Positions 24,601 to 37,490 of a DNA stretch of 64,000 bases are shown here, piece after piece (position 1 is the first letter of the stretch; the number at the start of each line of letters is the position of its first letter). Made by a program: the position numbers and the translations under genes. This DNA is from Drosophila pseudoobscura (Eukaryota > Arthropoda > Insecta > Diptera > Drosophilidae). Location: positions 13,901,001 through 13,965,000 of the forward strand of contig NC_046681.1 of NCBI RefSeq assembly GCF_009870125.1, written 5' to 3'. The notes beneath the pieces were generated by a model. That model did not search any database. It saw only the letters and a list, made by a program, of their open reading frames with translations, and was not told the DNA's origin.

Positions 24601-27600
24601 CAGCTGAACAAAGTGGCCGATTGTTCGAAAGAAAACTGGGACTGAGGCCACGAAATGTGTATCTTACGAGTATTTGCATGGAGATGGAATCTCCGAAGAC
24701 CTCTTACCTTTTGAATTCCTCCTACAGCCACTGCCACTGCCACTTGTGGCGCAATTGCAAAGTGCAAATTCTTGTAGAGATACGCCAAAAGAATCTCTAA
24801 GATAAATATATCAAATATCTCCAGTGGGGGTGGGGTGGGGGAGACCACAAATTGTTTTTCCAAATCAAAAAAATATCGACACACACAGAGAGGCAGCCCT
24901 CGACTGATGAGAAATATGAGACGGTGGAGACTCTGTTTCGGTCACAGTGCCACATTTTGTTGGATAGTTGGTTGGCTGGACAAATAAACTCGATGCCACT
25001 CGAGTTTTCCGTTTTCTGTGGGTTGGCAGTGTATGGCCTTTCCCAATAATTGACCTTCCACAGCCCCTGCCCCTGCCACTGCCACTGCCAATAATTGTCG
25101 TATGTGGAGTGTTCCCTCGAGTGGGGAGTGGGACGGGAACCAACATTCCATTGAATGGCGGGGGGTGGGGGGTCGGGAGGTTGGGAAAAGTGTGTTATTA
25201 ATAATTAATTCAGAAACTCAATTGAGCGAAATGAACAGCCGATGGACACAACACTCTCCCAGCGGACAGACTAGACCGCATATGTGGGCCAATTTCCACC
25301 TTTATTGGTGGGGAGGGGAGGGCAGGGCAACGGTTGCGTGCCACAAGCTAATTACATGACCAAACTGTCTTTTCATTTTCATTTCGAGATACTCGTACTC
25401 GTACTCGTACACGTATCCATCGTCCGTCCAAGCGGCAGTTTGTGCTCCATTGAATCGAACCAAATGGACGCCTTCCTTTGGTGCTCCTCCTCCTTCCCCA
25501 CCACCTCCTTCTCCTCCTTAAGGCATGTTTACATGATTGATTCATGCGCGATGGCTTTTAGTCAAGTTAATGAAGCCCACAGAGGCACACAGTGGTACTT
25601 ATAGCCCCGCACCCCGCACCCCGCACCCCCTGCACTCTGTCTATCTATCTGTTGGGGGCGTATCTACAGCCACGCCTACCCAGTGGTGCCGAGTCCCTGA
25701 TTCTCTATGGTGCTTCCATGTGGGTGAGTGGCGAAAGTAAACTTTAAAAATTGATTATAAAAATCACTTGCGTGCTCTGTTTGTTCTTTATTCTGTTCTG
25801 TTCTGCTCTGTTCTGCTTGGTTCTGTTTTTCCTTTGCTTTCCCGTTTTTCCACAGTTTTCTGGCGCTTCGTCATTTCACCTTTGGGTGTGTCTTTCCTTT
25901 GAGTGCATTAGCAGGACCTCACAGTTTGATGGACATTGCAAGGACGAGACCTTCGACCCATTGATGTGTGTGTGTGGAAAGTTTTTCTCTAATGAAATTT
26001 ACCTTGAAGGTCTCTTCCACTTGCAGGAACATTCATCGTCTGTCAGCGAATAGAGACGACATTCATCGATGCCTATAAACCCCCTTACCCCCTCCACTTA
26101 ATCACTATTTAAACAACGTTATGCCAAAGTGATTTATAATCCCCCAAACTAGACATAGTCCACAGAAACTTTTGTCCAACCCAAACATTCCGGTATCTAT
26201 GTATCTACGGATATCCATCAGTCCAATTAGAGAGAGCGGAAAACCTCCAGACAATACCCAGGACAGCGCATAACGAATAAATACGAGTATGTGTTAATTT
26301 ACCCACCCCCCTCAACGAACTCTGAACCCCAGATCCGAATCTACCGAATCCTGGGGAGTAGCGGGAGCATTGGAGTACCTCCTGTGGGGGGCTTTATAAT
26401 TCGGGGTTTCTATCGGTTTTTCGGGGGGATGTAACCCTATTAAATGTTGAATTATTTATGGCCGAATAGTTTTGGTGGGGGGAGTGTGGGGGTGTTTACA
26501 CAACCTGAAGCTAATGCTTGGTTGGGTTTTTGGTTTTGGCCACTAATTTGTTGTCTGTACGTGGGACTACAGGGACTTTGTTCCTCCAGCCAGTGGAGTG
26601 CGGAGTGGCATAGTGATTGTGGTAGCTGTCTGGTAGCTGCCGCCCACGCATGTTGTTTACTCGGGGACTATGGCAAATGCCTTTTAAATAACAAGAACCT
26701 TGCCCTGAACATGGAAGAATGAATGAACGGTAGAGCCGCAAAACGGTAGACTTCTTGCCTCTATTAACCCACACTCCGGAGACCACAAACCCCCGCCGAT
26801 TCCTGGCTATGTTTTGGGCATTTTATTGACTCGTGCAACGCGTGTAACGGACGAAGGCATGCGCATTTCTGGGGCCACTTCTGGGGCTGTTTCTTGGCCA
26901 CACGTTTAACGAACTTTAAGTAAATTACCCTGCTCCCAAGACTACTCCCCCCCATGCTCCCCCGTCTACCGGCGGGCTATAGCATGCATGACCCACATTT
27001 GCCACATAAATTTCCATGTGCAGTGGAATGGGAACGGCAGGGGAAGAGGGTGGAGGGTGGAGGGTGGAGGAAGAGCACTAAATAATCAAATGGGAAGAAC
27101 CACCATGGTTCAATGCTACACTGCACACAATTCTCTAAAGAAAGATCTACTTGGTGGCTTTATTTCATCATCAAGAACATCATCATCGTCGTCGTCGTCG
27201 TCGTATGAACCCCCTTGACCCAATTCGTGTCTATAAAGATTGCATCATTCAATCTACATGCTAAACATATAATACATCATCTAACAGAGAAACCATGCAC
27301 TCTTTTCCGTATCTTATTTACGTTTTTTTTGCAGATAAAGTTACTCTTAAAAGAGGAAACTTGGGTTGAAAAATCCCCCTCTAAATATCGTATCTATCAT
27401 ATCGTATATCTACAAATACATGTAGGGAAAATCCCCCACCTATTTGCCATTATCTAGATACAAAGTACACTCCAGCAATTAGTCGAAACACGAAAAAGGG
27501 CAGCCAGAGATCATCCATCGCCCAGTGATTCGGCAAAACTCTATAGAGATCTCTGCAGGATAGACCTCTATTTAATAATAATAAAGCTTTGGGCCAAGAT

Positions 27601-30600
27601 CGGAATCGAATGGAGGCAGAGAGCAGGGGCAATACGTGTTAAATGCCACTTGCAGAGGCAACGCCACGCCACCACCACTTGGTGGAGGCGCTTGGAGCCG
27701 CCTTTAAATGCCGCTGACACACGCATCGAAGCCCCAGGATAGGATTGGGATTGGGATTGGGATAGGAGGAGGCGTAACCCAACGACCCAAACAAAACTCT
27801 CAATTGGAAGAGGGAAAGGGAATGGGAATGGGAATTGGGTTGAGGAGTTTGCGTGAGTTTCACTTTTGATGCGAAGCCTCTTCTTCTGAACAAATAACCG
27901 AGCAATCAACGTGCCCATCGTCGAGTTAAACTCGCATTAATTTTGCATTTTGCGAAAACGCCTAATAAATCGAGTCACAGAGCCCCGAGAGCCCCGAGAG
28001 CCCCCTCTGGTAATTGCCTTCACCCTTGTGCCCCACTGTGCACCGTCACCGCCTCTCGTGCCTCATTAAAGATTCAACAACTTGGGACGCCTTCGCTGTA
28101 AATATGAATCGCGGCGAGGGGCGGGCAGAGACAGAGACAGAGACAGGCCCCCAATTAGACGGTGACATGCAATAATATAAGCGAAACTTTCAAAACACTG
28201 CATTATCCTCGGCTATCCCTCGGGAGGGATGGAAGGACACAGACACCGACGGTAACACTGGGTTCTCCGTGGGTGGATCCCTTGTTAATGGACTCATTGT
28301 CACGCGCCTCCGACGACCAGACAGATGTCACCTTCATTACAACGTTTGGAGTTCCGATCTGTTCCGAACCGATCCGGGTATTGAAGGTTTTGTTTTCTGT
28401 CGCGTTTTGCTGGGTTTTGTTTTTTTTATGGGAATATGATTAATGGACGTGTGGGGCTTCAGTCTCCGGGTCTCGCCGGTCAGTGTACGGGCATGACTAA
28501 CTCGTGACCTAAAAATCGTACAGTGAAAGTAAATACACGCGAATATGGCAAAAAAATATGGGTGCTGGAAAGCGAGAGGAAGGAGGGGCAAAAACTCTAC
28601 TCAAATAAATATTAAAGAAACGTAAATAAATAAAAAAGAATATGCAAGCAATGAAAGCACTTAAAGAAAGATCTAAAAGATTAAATAAATATGATTAAAA
28701 ATATCATAAATTATCATTAAGTGGAAGGAGTGCTTAGCATCAAGTACCCTATGTTATACGGTAATAGATAATACAAAACTAATGGAAAATTCTACAAAAA
28801 ATCACTGATCACTGATCTGGAGAGAAACCCCCTTCGATCAGAGCCCCTCTCCTCTCCATCGATGGTAGAACTCATACTTCCTGCTCTAAAGATAAAAAGA
28901 ATACAATATTTCTGTGTACAATTAGCAACAACATCAAGATCTATTAACCAAAAACAAGATACAACCGCAATTTTGAAAATTCATCATTATTTATCGTACA
29001 AATATATCATGATTATACCCAGCCATATATGTACATAGTTCCCAGAAATAAAGTAAGTGCTGTTCCCCAATAAATCTCTAGTCTTCCGATTGGAGATTGT
29101 AGATATAATAAAAGCCTGAACAATACAGGTTTATGGCCCACGGATCGATGGATGGATGGGATGTCGTCATATCACAGGAATAAGCCACTTGACAGCTAGC
29201 GGAATCAATACGTACATATGTATATGTGGTAGTATCTTATCGAGCAGTTTGTGCAACAGATAATGAAGTTAAGAAAGACGATTACAATTATTGAACCACT
29301 GCGAATGCACTGTCTGTCGGCTGTCGCCTGTTGGGGGCATGTTAACAAAGAAACAGTCAATTAGAGAAATGCAATCAAGAAACCAGCAAAAGGCAAAAAC
29401 AACACAAGACCAGAGACAGAGACAGAGGCCAAGCAGAAAGAACAAGAACAAGAACAAATATAATTACATGGTACCCCCCCTTTTCAGAGGGAGAGTTGGG
29501 ACTTCAGGGGAGGCTCTTGGTCTTGGTCGTGGTCGTGGTCTTGTAGAATGCGTTAGAATGTGCTGCAATCTTGCTAATGACCCAATTAAAATGATGGCAG
29601 AAGCTTTCACCGCCGAATGCTCCCATTCCCAGGGACAGGAGAGAGACAGAGCAGGAGTAATACTTTGTCTCCTTTGTGGCCTGTCTGTCAGCCAAATGTC
29701 AGGCCATGTCAGAACCCAGCAGAACAAACAGTGAAACATTCACCTGAAGGACAGTCTTTGATGGTGGTGCTAGCCTTTTGATACCCTTTGAAGGTATATC
29801 CTTTTCTGTGGGAGGTGTGGAAAAGTACGGGATTCAGCCTTATGCCAGATAGTCAGAGAAATACTTTCATTGCAAACTACTTGTGCCAATCGTAATACCC
29901 TCTGGGAGCGAAAGGGTACTTTCACAAACAATCTGGAACCGAAAGCAATGCAAGGACATCGCCACATGCCACATGACACTGACAAGCAGAACAACGCCAG
30001 AGTGGCAAAGCAGAGAGTACGAGGAGGAGGAGGAGGAGTAGAAGGAGGGTCTGTGGTCTGTGGAGAAGGTCAGGGGACGAGATTACATGGGGGACACGCG
30101 AGTGTTGAAAAATTACACATTTTCCAACCATAACAATTTGGCGCTCGCGCTGGCCAAATGAACTTGAATTAAATGGGAATATTGTCCATGTCCATGTCCA
30201 TGTCCATGTCCATGTCCTTGCTCAACCCATCTAACCGCAGGACGCTCTTTTTTAATAAATATCTAAGCAGTGGCGCCCAGGAGAGAGGGAGAGATGACGC
30301 CATTACAGGGAGGGAGGGCGGCGTAGGGTGGAGACATGCGACTTTATAAAAATCATAAAAATGAAAGCGAATGAAATTTCCAGCATGACGCAAAAAGGCC
30401 GCCACTTTCCATGGAAATCGTCGAGGTTTCCCCCTTCCGTCCGTCCGTCCATCATCATCTTTCGGCCAAGGTCGAGGGCAAAGTGACGGCTTATTATTTT
30501 GCAATTTACTTGTTACTTTAATAACCAACCCACATGCGAGACCCGCTGCCCCCACCCCCGCCCCCCATCCAATAAATGTGGATTGGAGTGGAGAGAGCAC

Positions 30601-33600
30601 TTTGTGTGTGTGAGGCCTCTCTCTCTTTCTGTTTGCTCGAACGTCCATCAGCAGTAGAAACTCCCTCGCCTTACCTTTCGACCGACTACTTTCCCTGACA
30701 TCTACCTTCCATAGCCTAGCCATGGCCATCTATCCCGAACAGACCCTCACTGGTCGCATGTAAATTGTATTGCGTGGCCCATCAAATGTGTTCATTTGAC
30801 AATAATTGGAGACATGGATGGGGGGGAGGGGAGCCCTATCATTCATGAATATTGTACATGGCTGTAACATGGGGGATTATCTCCGGCTGTCTGTCTGTCT
30901 TTCGGGCATGGACATGGCCTGCGGTAAATGACATTTCATGTCCAAGGATCCCCCGACATTTGGAGGCCTCTTACATGTTTGATTTGACAACTTTTGCCTG
31001 AACTTGAAACTTTAAAAGGGAAATGTGACAAATGTTCGCGGCTTCAGACAGCCTTGAGCTTCAGACTAAATCGATTAATAGTACTAAATGGCACTCCTTT
31101 TGACAGCATAATTAATACGTTTGTAATCCCCTTTCCAGAGAGACGGAGCGCTACAAGAGGGTCAAGTGGCAGGACCTGCGTGTTGGGGACATTGTCCATC
31201 TCTCGAACAACGAGACAGTGCCCGCGGATATACTCTTGCTGCGAAGCAGTGACCCCCACGGGGTGTGCTACATAGACACCTGCGATTTGGATGGCGAAAC
31301 GAATCTGAAGCGTCGCGAGGTAATGCATACGTGATTGTTGCAACATTGCATCGTATCTATCAACATTCGAATGGACATTTTTCAGGTTGTACGTGGCTTT
31401 GAGGAGATGCAGAGCATATTTGTACCTAGCAAATTTGTTAGCCGCGTGGAGGCGGATGCGCCGACAACAAAATTATATAGATTTCATGGGGCCTTAATAC
31501 ATCCAACTGGGGAGCGTGTGCCCATATCGACCGAGTGCCTTTTGTTAAGAGAAAGTAGACTGAAGGTGCGCTTTAATAGTAATCCAAAGAATCAATTTAA
31601 TGCTCTGTATCCCTGTATCTGTAGAATACGGACTATATCGAGGGTATTGTGGTCTATGCGGGACATGAAACAAAGTCAATGCTGAATAATAGTGGTCCAA
31701 GGTACAAGCGCTCCCAGGTGGAACAGCAAATGAATATTGATGTGATATGGTGAGTGGACAGGCGACTCTTTAATCTGGAAATATTATAAGAGTTCACCGC
31801 TTTTTAGGTGTGTGATAATATTGTTTATACTGTGCATTGTTGGGGCCATCGGCTGCACCATGTGGCTGAGTTCATTTACCAATTTCCCGGTACCGTATCT
31901 GCCCTTCGAGGTGAACGCGAATCTCGAGGGCATGTGGACCTTCTGGACGTACATCATCATTCTGCAGGTGATGATACCGCTGTCGCTGTACGTGACCATC
32001 GAGCTGTGCAAGATCCTGCAGGTCTTTCACATCCACAACAACATCGATCTGTACGACGCGGACACCAACAAGCAGACCGAATGCCGTGCCATGAACATCA
32101 CCGAGGAGCTCGGCCAGATCCAGCACATATTCTCCGACAAGACCGGCACTCTCACCGAGAACAAGATGATCTTTCGCCGCTGCGTCGTCAACGGAGCGGA
32201 CTACAATCACCCGCCCTCGGAGCTGGAGAAGATGTACTCGAAGCCGGGGGCCCCGGCCCCCCCGCTGGTGCCGAATGATACGCTGACGAGCGACATGGCC
32301 CTTCTGACGCAGGGATCGTATCTCACGCCCCACGCCCAGCGGATACAGGAGTTCCTCGTGGTGCTGGCGATATGCAACACGGTGATCGTGAGTGCGGCGC
32401 CGCATCGGGACCTGATGAATGCCAGCGGCATCATTGAAGTGCAGCAGCAGCAGACGGGCTGCAGTCCGGCGAACCTGAAGCACAACAAACAGCGACAGAA
32501 GCTGCTGGCTACCACAACCACCACGACGACCACGACTACCATTGTGAATGGACAGCAGCAGCAGCAGCCGGCATCCATCCCAGTGGATCGATACATGCGG
32601 CTGGCAGAGTCGCGATCCGTGACCCCTTCGCCGCCGCCCAATCTAATCTTTGCGATGCCCGCCCAGAGCCACCAGCCCACACTGTCGCCCATCAGCAGTT
32701 CGGCGGAGTCCTCGCCGAACTCAGAGTCGGAGTCGCCATCCCCTCCCATGAAGAGCAAGGCGCTGTCCAACAGCATCTCGCCCACGGGCAGGGCCAAGGC
32801 GGCCATCAACTCGAAGATCACCAGCATAGCAACCTTCCTGAATGCCAAGACCCAAGGAAAGCGTCTGAAAATGACGTAAGTAAATCGAAGAGAGGATTTT
32901 GTCAATGGATTTTCTAACAATCTGCCGTCCCCCGTTTCAGTTCAACCAAATCGGAGACCATTTATAGAACCGCCGATGGTCGTCCGCTGTACGAGGCCGA
33001 AAGCCCGGATGAGCTGGCCCTGGTGAATGCCGCCTACAGCTACGACTGCTGCCTGCTGAACCGCAGCCCCAACCACATCCTGGTCAGCATGCCCACGGCA
33101 AGGGCCACCGTCGAGTATGAGATACTCAAGATCCTGCCCTTCGACTCGAGTCGCAAGTGCATGTCTATTGTGGTCCGTCGCACGGGCACCCAGGAGATTG
33201 TCCTCTACTGCAAGGGAGCGGACAGCACCATCATGCCCGTCCTGTCGCCCTGTCCGCACAACAGCCCCGAGGGCATTCTGCGCGAGCAGACCCAACAGCA
33301 GCTGGATCGCTATGCGCGTGAGGGTCTGCGCATTCTGGTGATGGCCAAGCGCACCCTGAACTCCGCCGACTACACGGACTGGTGGGCGCGCCATCAGGAG
33401 ATTGAGATGTCGCTGGAGAACCGCGAGCGAAGATTGCGCGACTCTTTCGCAAAGCTGGAGAGCAATCTAACGCTGCTGGGAGCCACAGGCATCGAAGATC
33501 GTCTGCAGGACGGTGTGCCCGAGACGATAGCATCCCTCCTGGCGGCAGGCATCTCCGTGTGGGTGCTGACGGGAGACAAGCCCGAGACGGCCATAAATAT

Positions 33601-35461
33601 AGCGTATTCTGCCAAGCTTTTCACCCAGCAAATGGAGTTGATCAAGTGAGTAATTAGTCGGGGATTTACTCCCTAAATATGATGACTAATCGAAATGCTG
33701 TTTATGCAGATTGACAGCACGTTCCCGCGATGCAGCTGAGACGGCCATCAATTTCTATCTGACGGACATGGAGAATGCAAAGCCCACATCCTCGATTGGC
33801 TACAGCCAGACGCTGCGACGGAAGCCACGCGCCTTGGTGGTGGATGGCAAGACACTGACTTTCATTTTGGATCCAAAGTAAGCCATATTTCGGGCGGACC
33901 GGATCAGCATCTAATGACTTAAATGATACATTTTAGATCCAAATTGATTCTGCCATTTCTGCGACTGGCCAAGCGATGCGCTTCTGTGCTCTGCTGCCGA
34001 TCCACACCTCTGCAGAAGGCCTACCTGGTTAAAGTCGTGAAGGAGGAGCTCAATCTGCGAACTTTGGCCATTGGAGATGGCGCCAATGATGTGTCCATGA
34101 TACAGATGGCCGATGTGGGTGTGGGTATCTCTGGCCAGGAGGGTATGCAGGCCGTGATGGCTGCCGATTTCACGCTATCCCGCTTTCGCTACCTGGAGCG
34201 GCTGTTGCTCTCTCATGGCTATTGGTGCTACGATCGATTGTCGCGCATGATCCTCTATTTCTTCTACAAGAATGCGGTAAGAAATTTCGAATATATTCCA
34301 CTCTGAACTGTCTTTTCATATGGAATTTTATGTTTTGCAGGCCTTTGTATTTCTGATATTCTGGTATCAGTTGTATTGCGGCTTCTCTGGCTCTGTGATG
34401 ATGGATCAAATGTATCTGATGCTCTACAACCTGATTTTCACTTCACTGCCGCCCTTGGCCATCGGTGTATACGACAAGCGAGTGCCGGAGGATCTGCTAC
34501 TCAAGAATCCGTACCTCTATAAGAATGTGAGTTGCAGAACGGACTGGATCCCCAGTCTTTAAGCTGGATATAACCATTGACATTTGTTGTATTTTCAGGG
34601 TCGCTTGGGCGTCGCTTACAGGCCGCACGACTTCTGGTTGATACTACTGGATGCCCTCTATCAGAGTCTGGTCATATTCTTTGTGGCGCTGTGCGCCTAC
34701 GGGGAGAGCGATGTGGGCATCTGGGAGTTTGGGACAACCATCACGGCCTCCTGTCTGTTTGCCAATCTGGTGCACTGTTGCATTGAAATACGTTCCTGGG
34801 TAAATGGAGGAACCCCCAAATAAATGAGTCGTGTGTCGCTAACTCTTTGGTTCTTTGTAGACTGTGCTGCATGTCATATCAATCGTGGTTAGCCTGGCCT
34901 CCTTCTACCTCTTCTCGATTGTGTACAACTATTGGTGCGTCAATTGCTTCGGCCTGCCCTCCACCTACTGGGTGATCTTTGTGTGCTTCTCCTCTGCCGT
35001 CCACTGGCTGGTGATCCTCCTATCGACAGTGGTGGCTGTGCTGCCCCGGTAAGCCCAAGAGCCCCGAGAGTGGTCCTCCCGCAGAAGGACTAATCACTAA
35101 TTGAAATCTGTTTAATCTGCAGCCTAATATTGACAACGGTGCGCATTTCCCTGTGCCCCGACGACAGCACCAAGGTTTTACTGCACAGCCAGCGCGAGCG
35201 CAGCAGAGGTGAGGGTTTGTTAGTTACTTGGTCGCGCTCCACCTCAGCCTCATCAATATATAGGTAAAAAGGCACAAAATACTTGATAGCTTCTCTTGCA
35301 CGTCTCTTGAGTTCAACTTCGTTTCTGAGTTCCTTTATGATTTTGTGTCTTTTTATTTGTACATTGCTTGGATTTCCCCCTTTATTTAGCTCTAAATTGA
35401 ATCTAATCAGTGTAATATTCTTGCAGAATCACCGATTATGGGTCTAAGAATCAGATTATAA
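18671..35461 (+). CDS. CG33298: Class-5 P4-ATPase (ATP10-type lipid flippase), 13 coding exons
   Basis: P4-ATPases move phospholipids to the cytosolic leaflet. Coding exons: 18671-19659, 31139-31319, 31386-31565, 31625-31749, 31808-32875, 32941-33645, 33710-33877, 33937-34276, 34341-34526, 34599-34799, 34861-35048, 35123-35208 and 35427-35461. All introns are GT-AG and phases agree, giving 1483 residues. Residues 1-190 are a disordered cytosolic tail with four H-x-R-x-x-S sites (S95, S121, S145, S180). The family core then begins ([18 protein letters not shown]). Visible motifs are DGET (381-384), IPLSLYV near 548-554, DKTGT with phospho-acceptor D602, KGAD (939-942), TGDK, and GDGAND (1185-1190), followed by membrane segments. 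Exon 5 carries a ~200-residue low-complexity insert (Thr, Gln, Ser/Pro) in the nucleotide-binding domain. Class-5 (ATP10A/B/D) membership comes from the N-terminal core; the CG number is from memory. Confidence 0.93.
20171..20317. repeat. ATACCC/GGGTAT-bounded interspersed repeat, copy 2
   Basis: It starts TTAGATACCCTTGCAG, identical over 16 bases to copy 1 at 16669, and ends CATCATACCC-n7-AGGGTAT. The total of 147 bases compares with 135 in copy 1. The interior is diverged. Confidence 0.55.
29777..29919. repeat. ATACCC/GGGTAC-bounded repeat, possible copy 3
   Basis: It starts TTTGATACCCTTTGAAGG and ends GTAATACCC-n10-AAAGGGTAC. The end structure and length match copies 1 and 2, but interior similarity is not evident by eye. 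Confidence 0.35.
30183..30217. repeat. TGTCCA hexamer tandem repeat
   Basis: Five perfect TGTCCA units lie in intron 1 of the P4-ATPase gene. On the minus strand they create a spurious Met-Asp repeat in an open frame. Confidence 0.95.
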
Positions 35462-36530
35462 CAACGATTACCTGATCGAGCGCCAAAATGCAAAATGCAC
35501 CTCTCTACGGAACACTAAAACTAGAAACCTTACAAAAACACATGTGCTTTCAGTCTAAATATGTGGCCTTTCGACACCGATTAATAATACAATGTTATGT
35601 TAGTTAATTACGCCCTTAGTTGACACGCTTAGTGACCCGTAGTTCCCCCCCTAAAAGCAATTAGTCTAAAATGTACGAGTACTTAGTAACAAATTGAATT
35701 AGATTGTTTAGCTAATGTTCTGTTGAAGATAGAAGAAACACGTGGAACACACAATACAATATATTCCCCGAAGCTCCAACTATCAGAAGAGAAGAGTCTT
35801 AGTTAGAATGTTTGCCTTAACGTTAAATGGAAAGCAATTGCAATGGCACACAATTGCACCCCCTATGTCGTAATTTATATATTTATTTGTATATAAGAAC
35901 AGATTATCTAAGCCCATGCCCGATCTATAACCAACCTAAAACTACTTATTGTTAAACAAAACCGAAAAATACACTGCTAAATGTATGTGGTACAATTATT
36001 ATGATTACTTAACCCCCCCTAGCGACTAATTATAATAGATTTATATATCACCCACAACGGAAATACTTGACAATTCAAAAACACAACAGAACTGCAATGT
36101 TAGTTCGATGAAAAGGCTGTGATTCTACACTCATGAAGGATATACCTAAGCATAAGATACAGTATATATATACAATACATACCTTAAACCTATACCTACT
36201 ATATATATATATATCGATCGATGTGCAGATTGTGCATATTGGATTCAAGTATTTGACAGAATTATTTCTCACCTTCTGTTCTCTCCTAGTTTCTTGTGGG
36301 AAACAGTCGATTTTTTACTTTTTTATCGAAGCCCCTCCCTACCTACTACCCCAATAGGCCCCACTATTATTATTGAACGTACGACGGTAATAATCAATTG
36401 TTGTAATCCATTAGTTGTACTATTAATGCAAACAAATTAAACCAGATTTGAAAACGTTAGCTGAATATTTACATACATTGTTGGAAAAGCAAGAAATCAT
36501 TAAATGAAATAAATGTATATTTACCTAAAA
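35462..36530 (+). other. 3' UTR of the P4-ATPase gene
   Basis: AT-rich non-coding DNA from the stop codon to a poly(A) signal AATAAA at 36508-36513. No other gene is visible in it. A TA-repeat lies near 36190-36213. Confidence 0.6.
36508..36513 (+). terminator. Poly(A) signal of the P4-ATPase gene
   Basis: AATAAA in AT-rich DNA about 1.05 kb after the stop. It is the clearest canonical hexamer before the next promoter region. Confidence 0.5.
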
Positions 36531-36599
36531 TGTATTGCACTTATTTACGGAATTTTGAAAAAAGAAACAGCGAAATTTCAGAGAATATCTACATATTCG

Positions 36600-37490
36600 A
36601 ATCTGGCGCCAAAATCAAAGTTATATTTGAAACGAAACATTTAGTCGGTTCTCTTGTGCGATAGATATGGCTGTTATCGATGTTCAAGAAACATTAACAT
36701 AGCATTAACAGCACAAGAAGTGCCAAAAGGCGCAGAAACTGTGTTGGGAACGCAAAATTGAGATCCAGTTGGATTTGATGAAATCAATTACCGTTTGAAA
36801 TGAGTTGAGAATAATCCAATACCGTTTTCAATAATTCGGTACTAATCCAGTATCGTTTCCCATACATTTTGTAAAATTCAGCTACAGCTGTTGCACAGCT
36901 GTTCGCTCTCGCGAATATGTTCGGACTTGTTCAACACTAAAACTCCGTTTCTCTCGCGAACATGTTCGGACATGCACAAAACATGAATAAAACGGAACAG
37001 ACACAACAGAAAAATAGTGTCGCATATTTTTGTCCGTGATATCCACAAAAATTAATTTTCACGCCCCCGCGATGTTTGTGTTTTGCGGCGACTCTAAGAA
37101 TTGATTTTACATTTTACACTAATTAAAACGGTTTAAACTAAAGGAGATGAAAGAAAAATTAGTAAGTCGCGCGAGGCGAGTAGAATAACGGGGAAAATCG
37201 TGTGCAATTAACGGGGTCACTCACCCACGCCGAGAAACAACAACAAAAATCGCAATGTGTTATCAAAGTTACAAATGAAAATTAAATTATAGTTTATTGC
37301 TCGAAAAGTGAACAAAGGCCCTGGAAAAGTGCAGAAAGAGACAGGGGAAGTGATGCAATTGCCACCAATACACACATATACGTGCACCAAAACAACATTG
37401 AAATCAAAGAGAAACAACAAAATAAATGCTGCACAAATCAGCAGAAAGACAGGTGAAAAACAAGACAAATATGAGCGAATATCGAGCAAG
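36600..37490 (+). promoter_or_regulatory. Probable Oatp30B distal promoter and first exon
   Basis: A DRE-like TATCGAT lies at 36675-36681. Two near-identical 24-base segments starting CTCTCGCGAA lie at 36906-36929 and 36951-36974. Downstream, leader-like A-rich sequence leads to a splice-donor-like AAG/GTGATT at 37491 (alternative AG/GTGAAA at 37453). These suggest a TATA-less promoter for the next plus-strand gene, Oatp30B. Position and motif content are the only evidence. Confidence 0.35.

Larger units (their letters stand above)
19660..31138 (+). other. 11.5-kb intron 1 of the P4-ATPase gene
   Basis: The flanking exons join contiguous family sequence (CRVYDG then [10 protein letters not shown]), so no coding exon is missing. 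I saw no nested gene or tRNA. Contents include two ATACCC-bounded repeats (20171-20317 and 29777-29919), GGAAT/GGAGT repeats (21328-21357), a CGT run (27185-27205), GGGATT repeats (27741-27767) and a TGTCCA tandem (30183-30217). The length suggests room for enhancers, but none can be named from sequence alone. Confidence 0.75.

Noticed and set aside
30169-30729. 186-codon minus-strand open frame in flippase intron 1
   Set aside because: No recognisable domain, and its end is a Met-Asp repeat produced by the TGTCCA tandem repeat.
31808-32278. 156-codon plus-strand frame and 203- and 237-codon minus-strand frames over exon 5
   Set aside because: Exon 5 is fully explained by the P4-ATPase frame with DKTGT; the others lack any motif.
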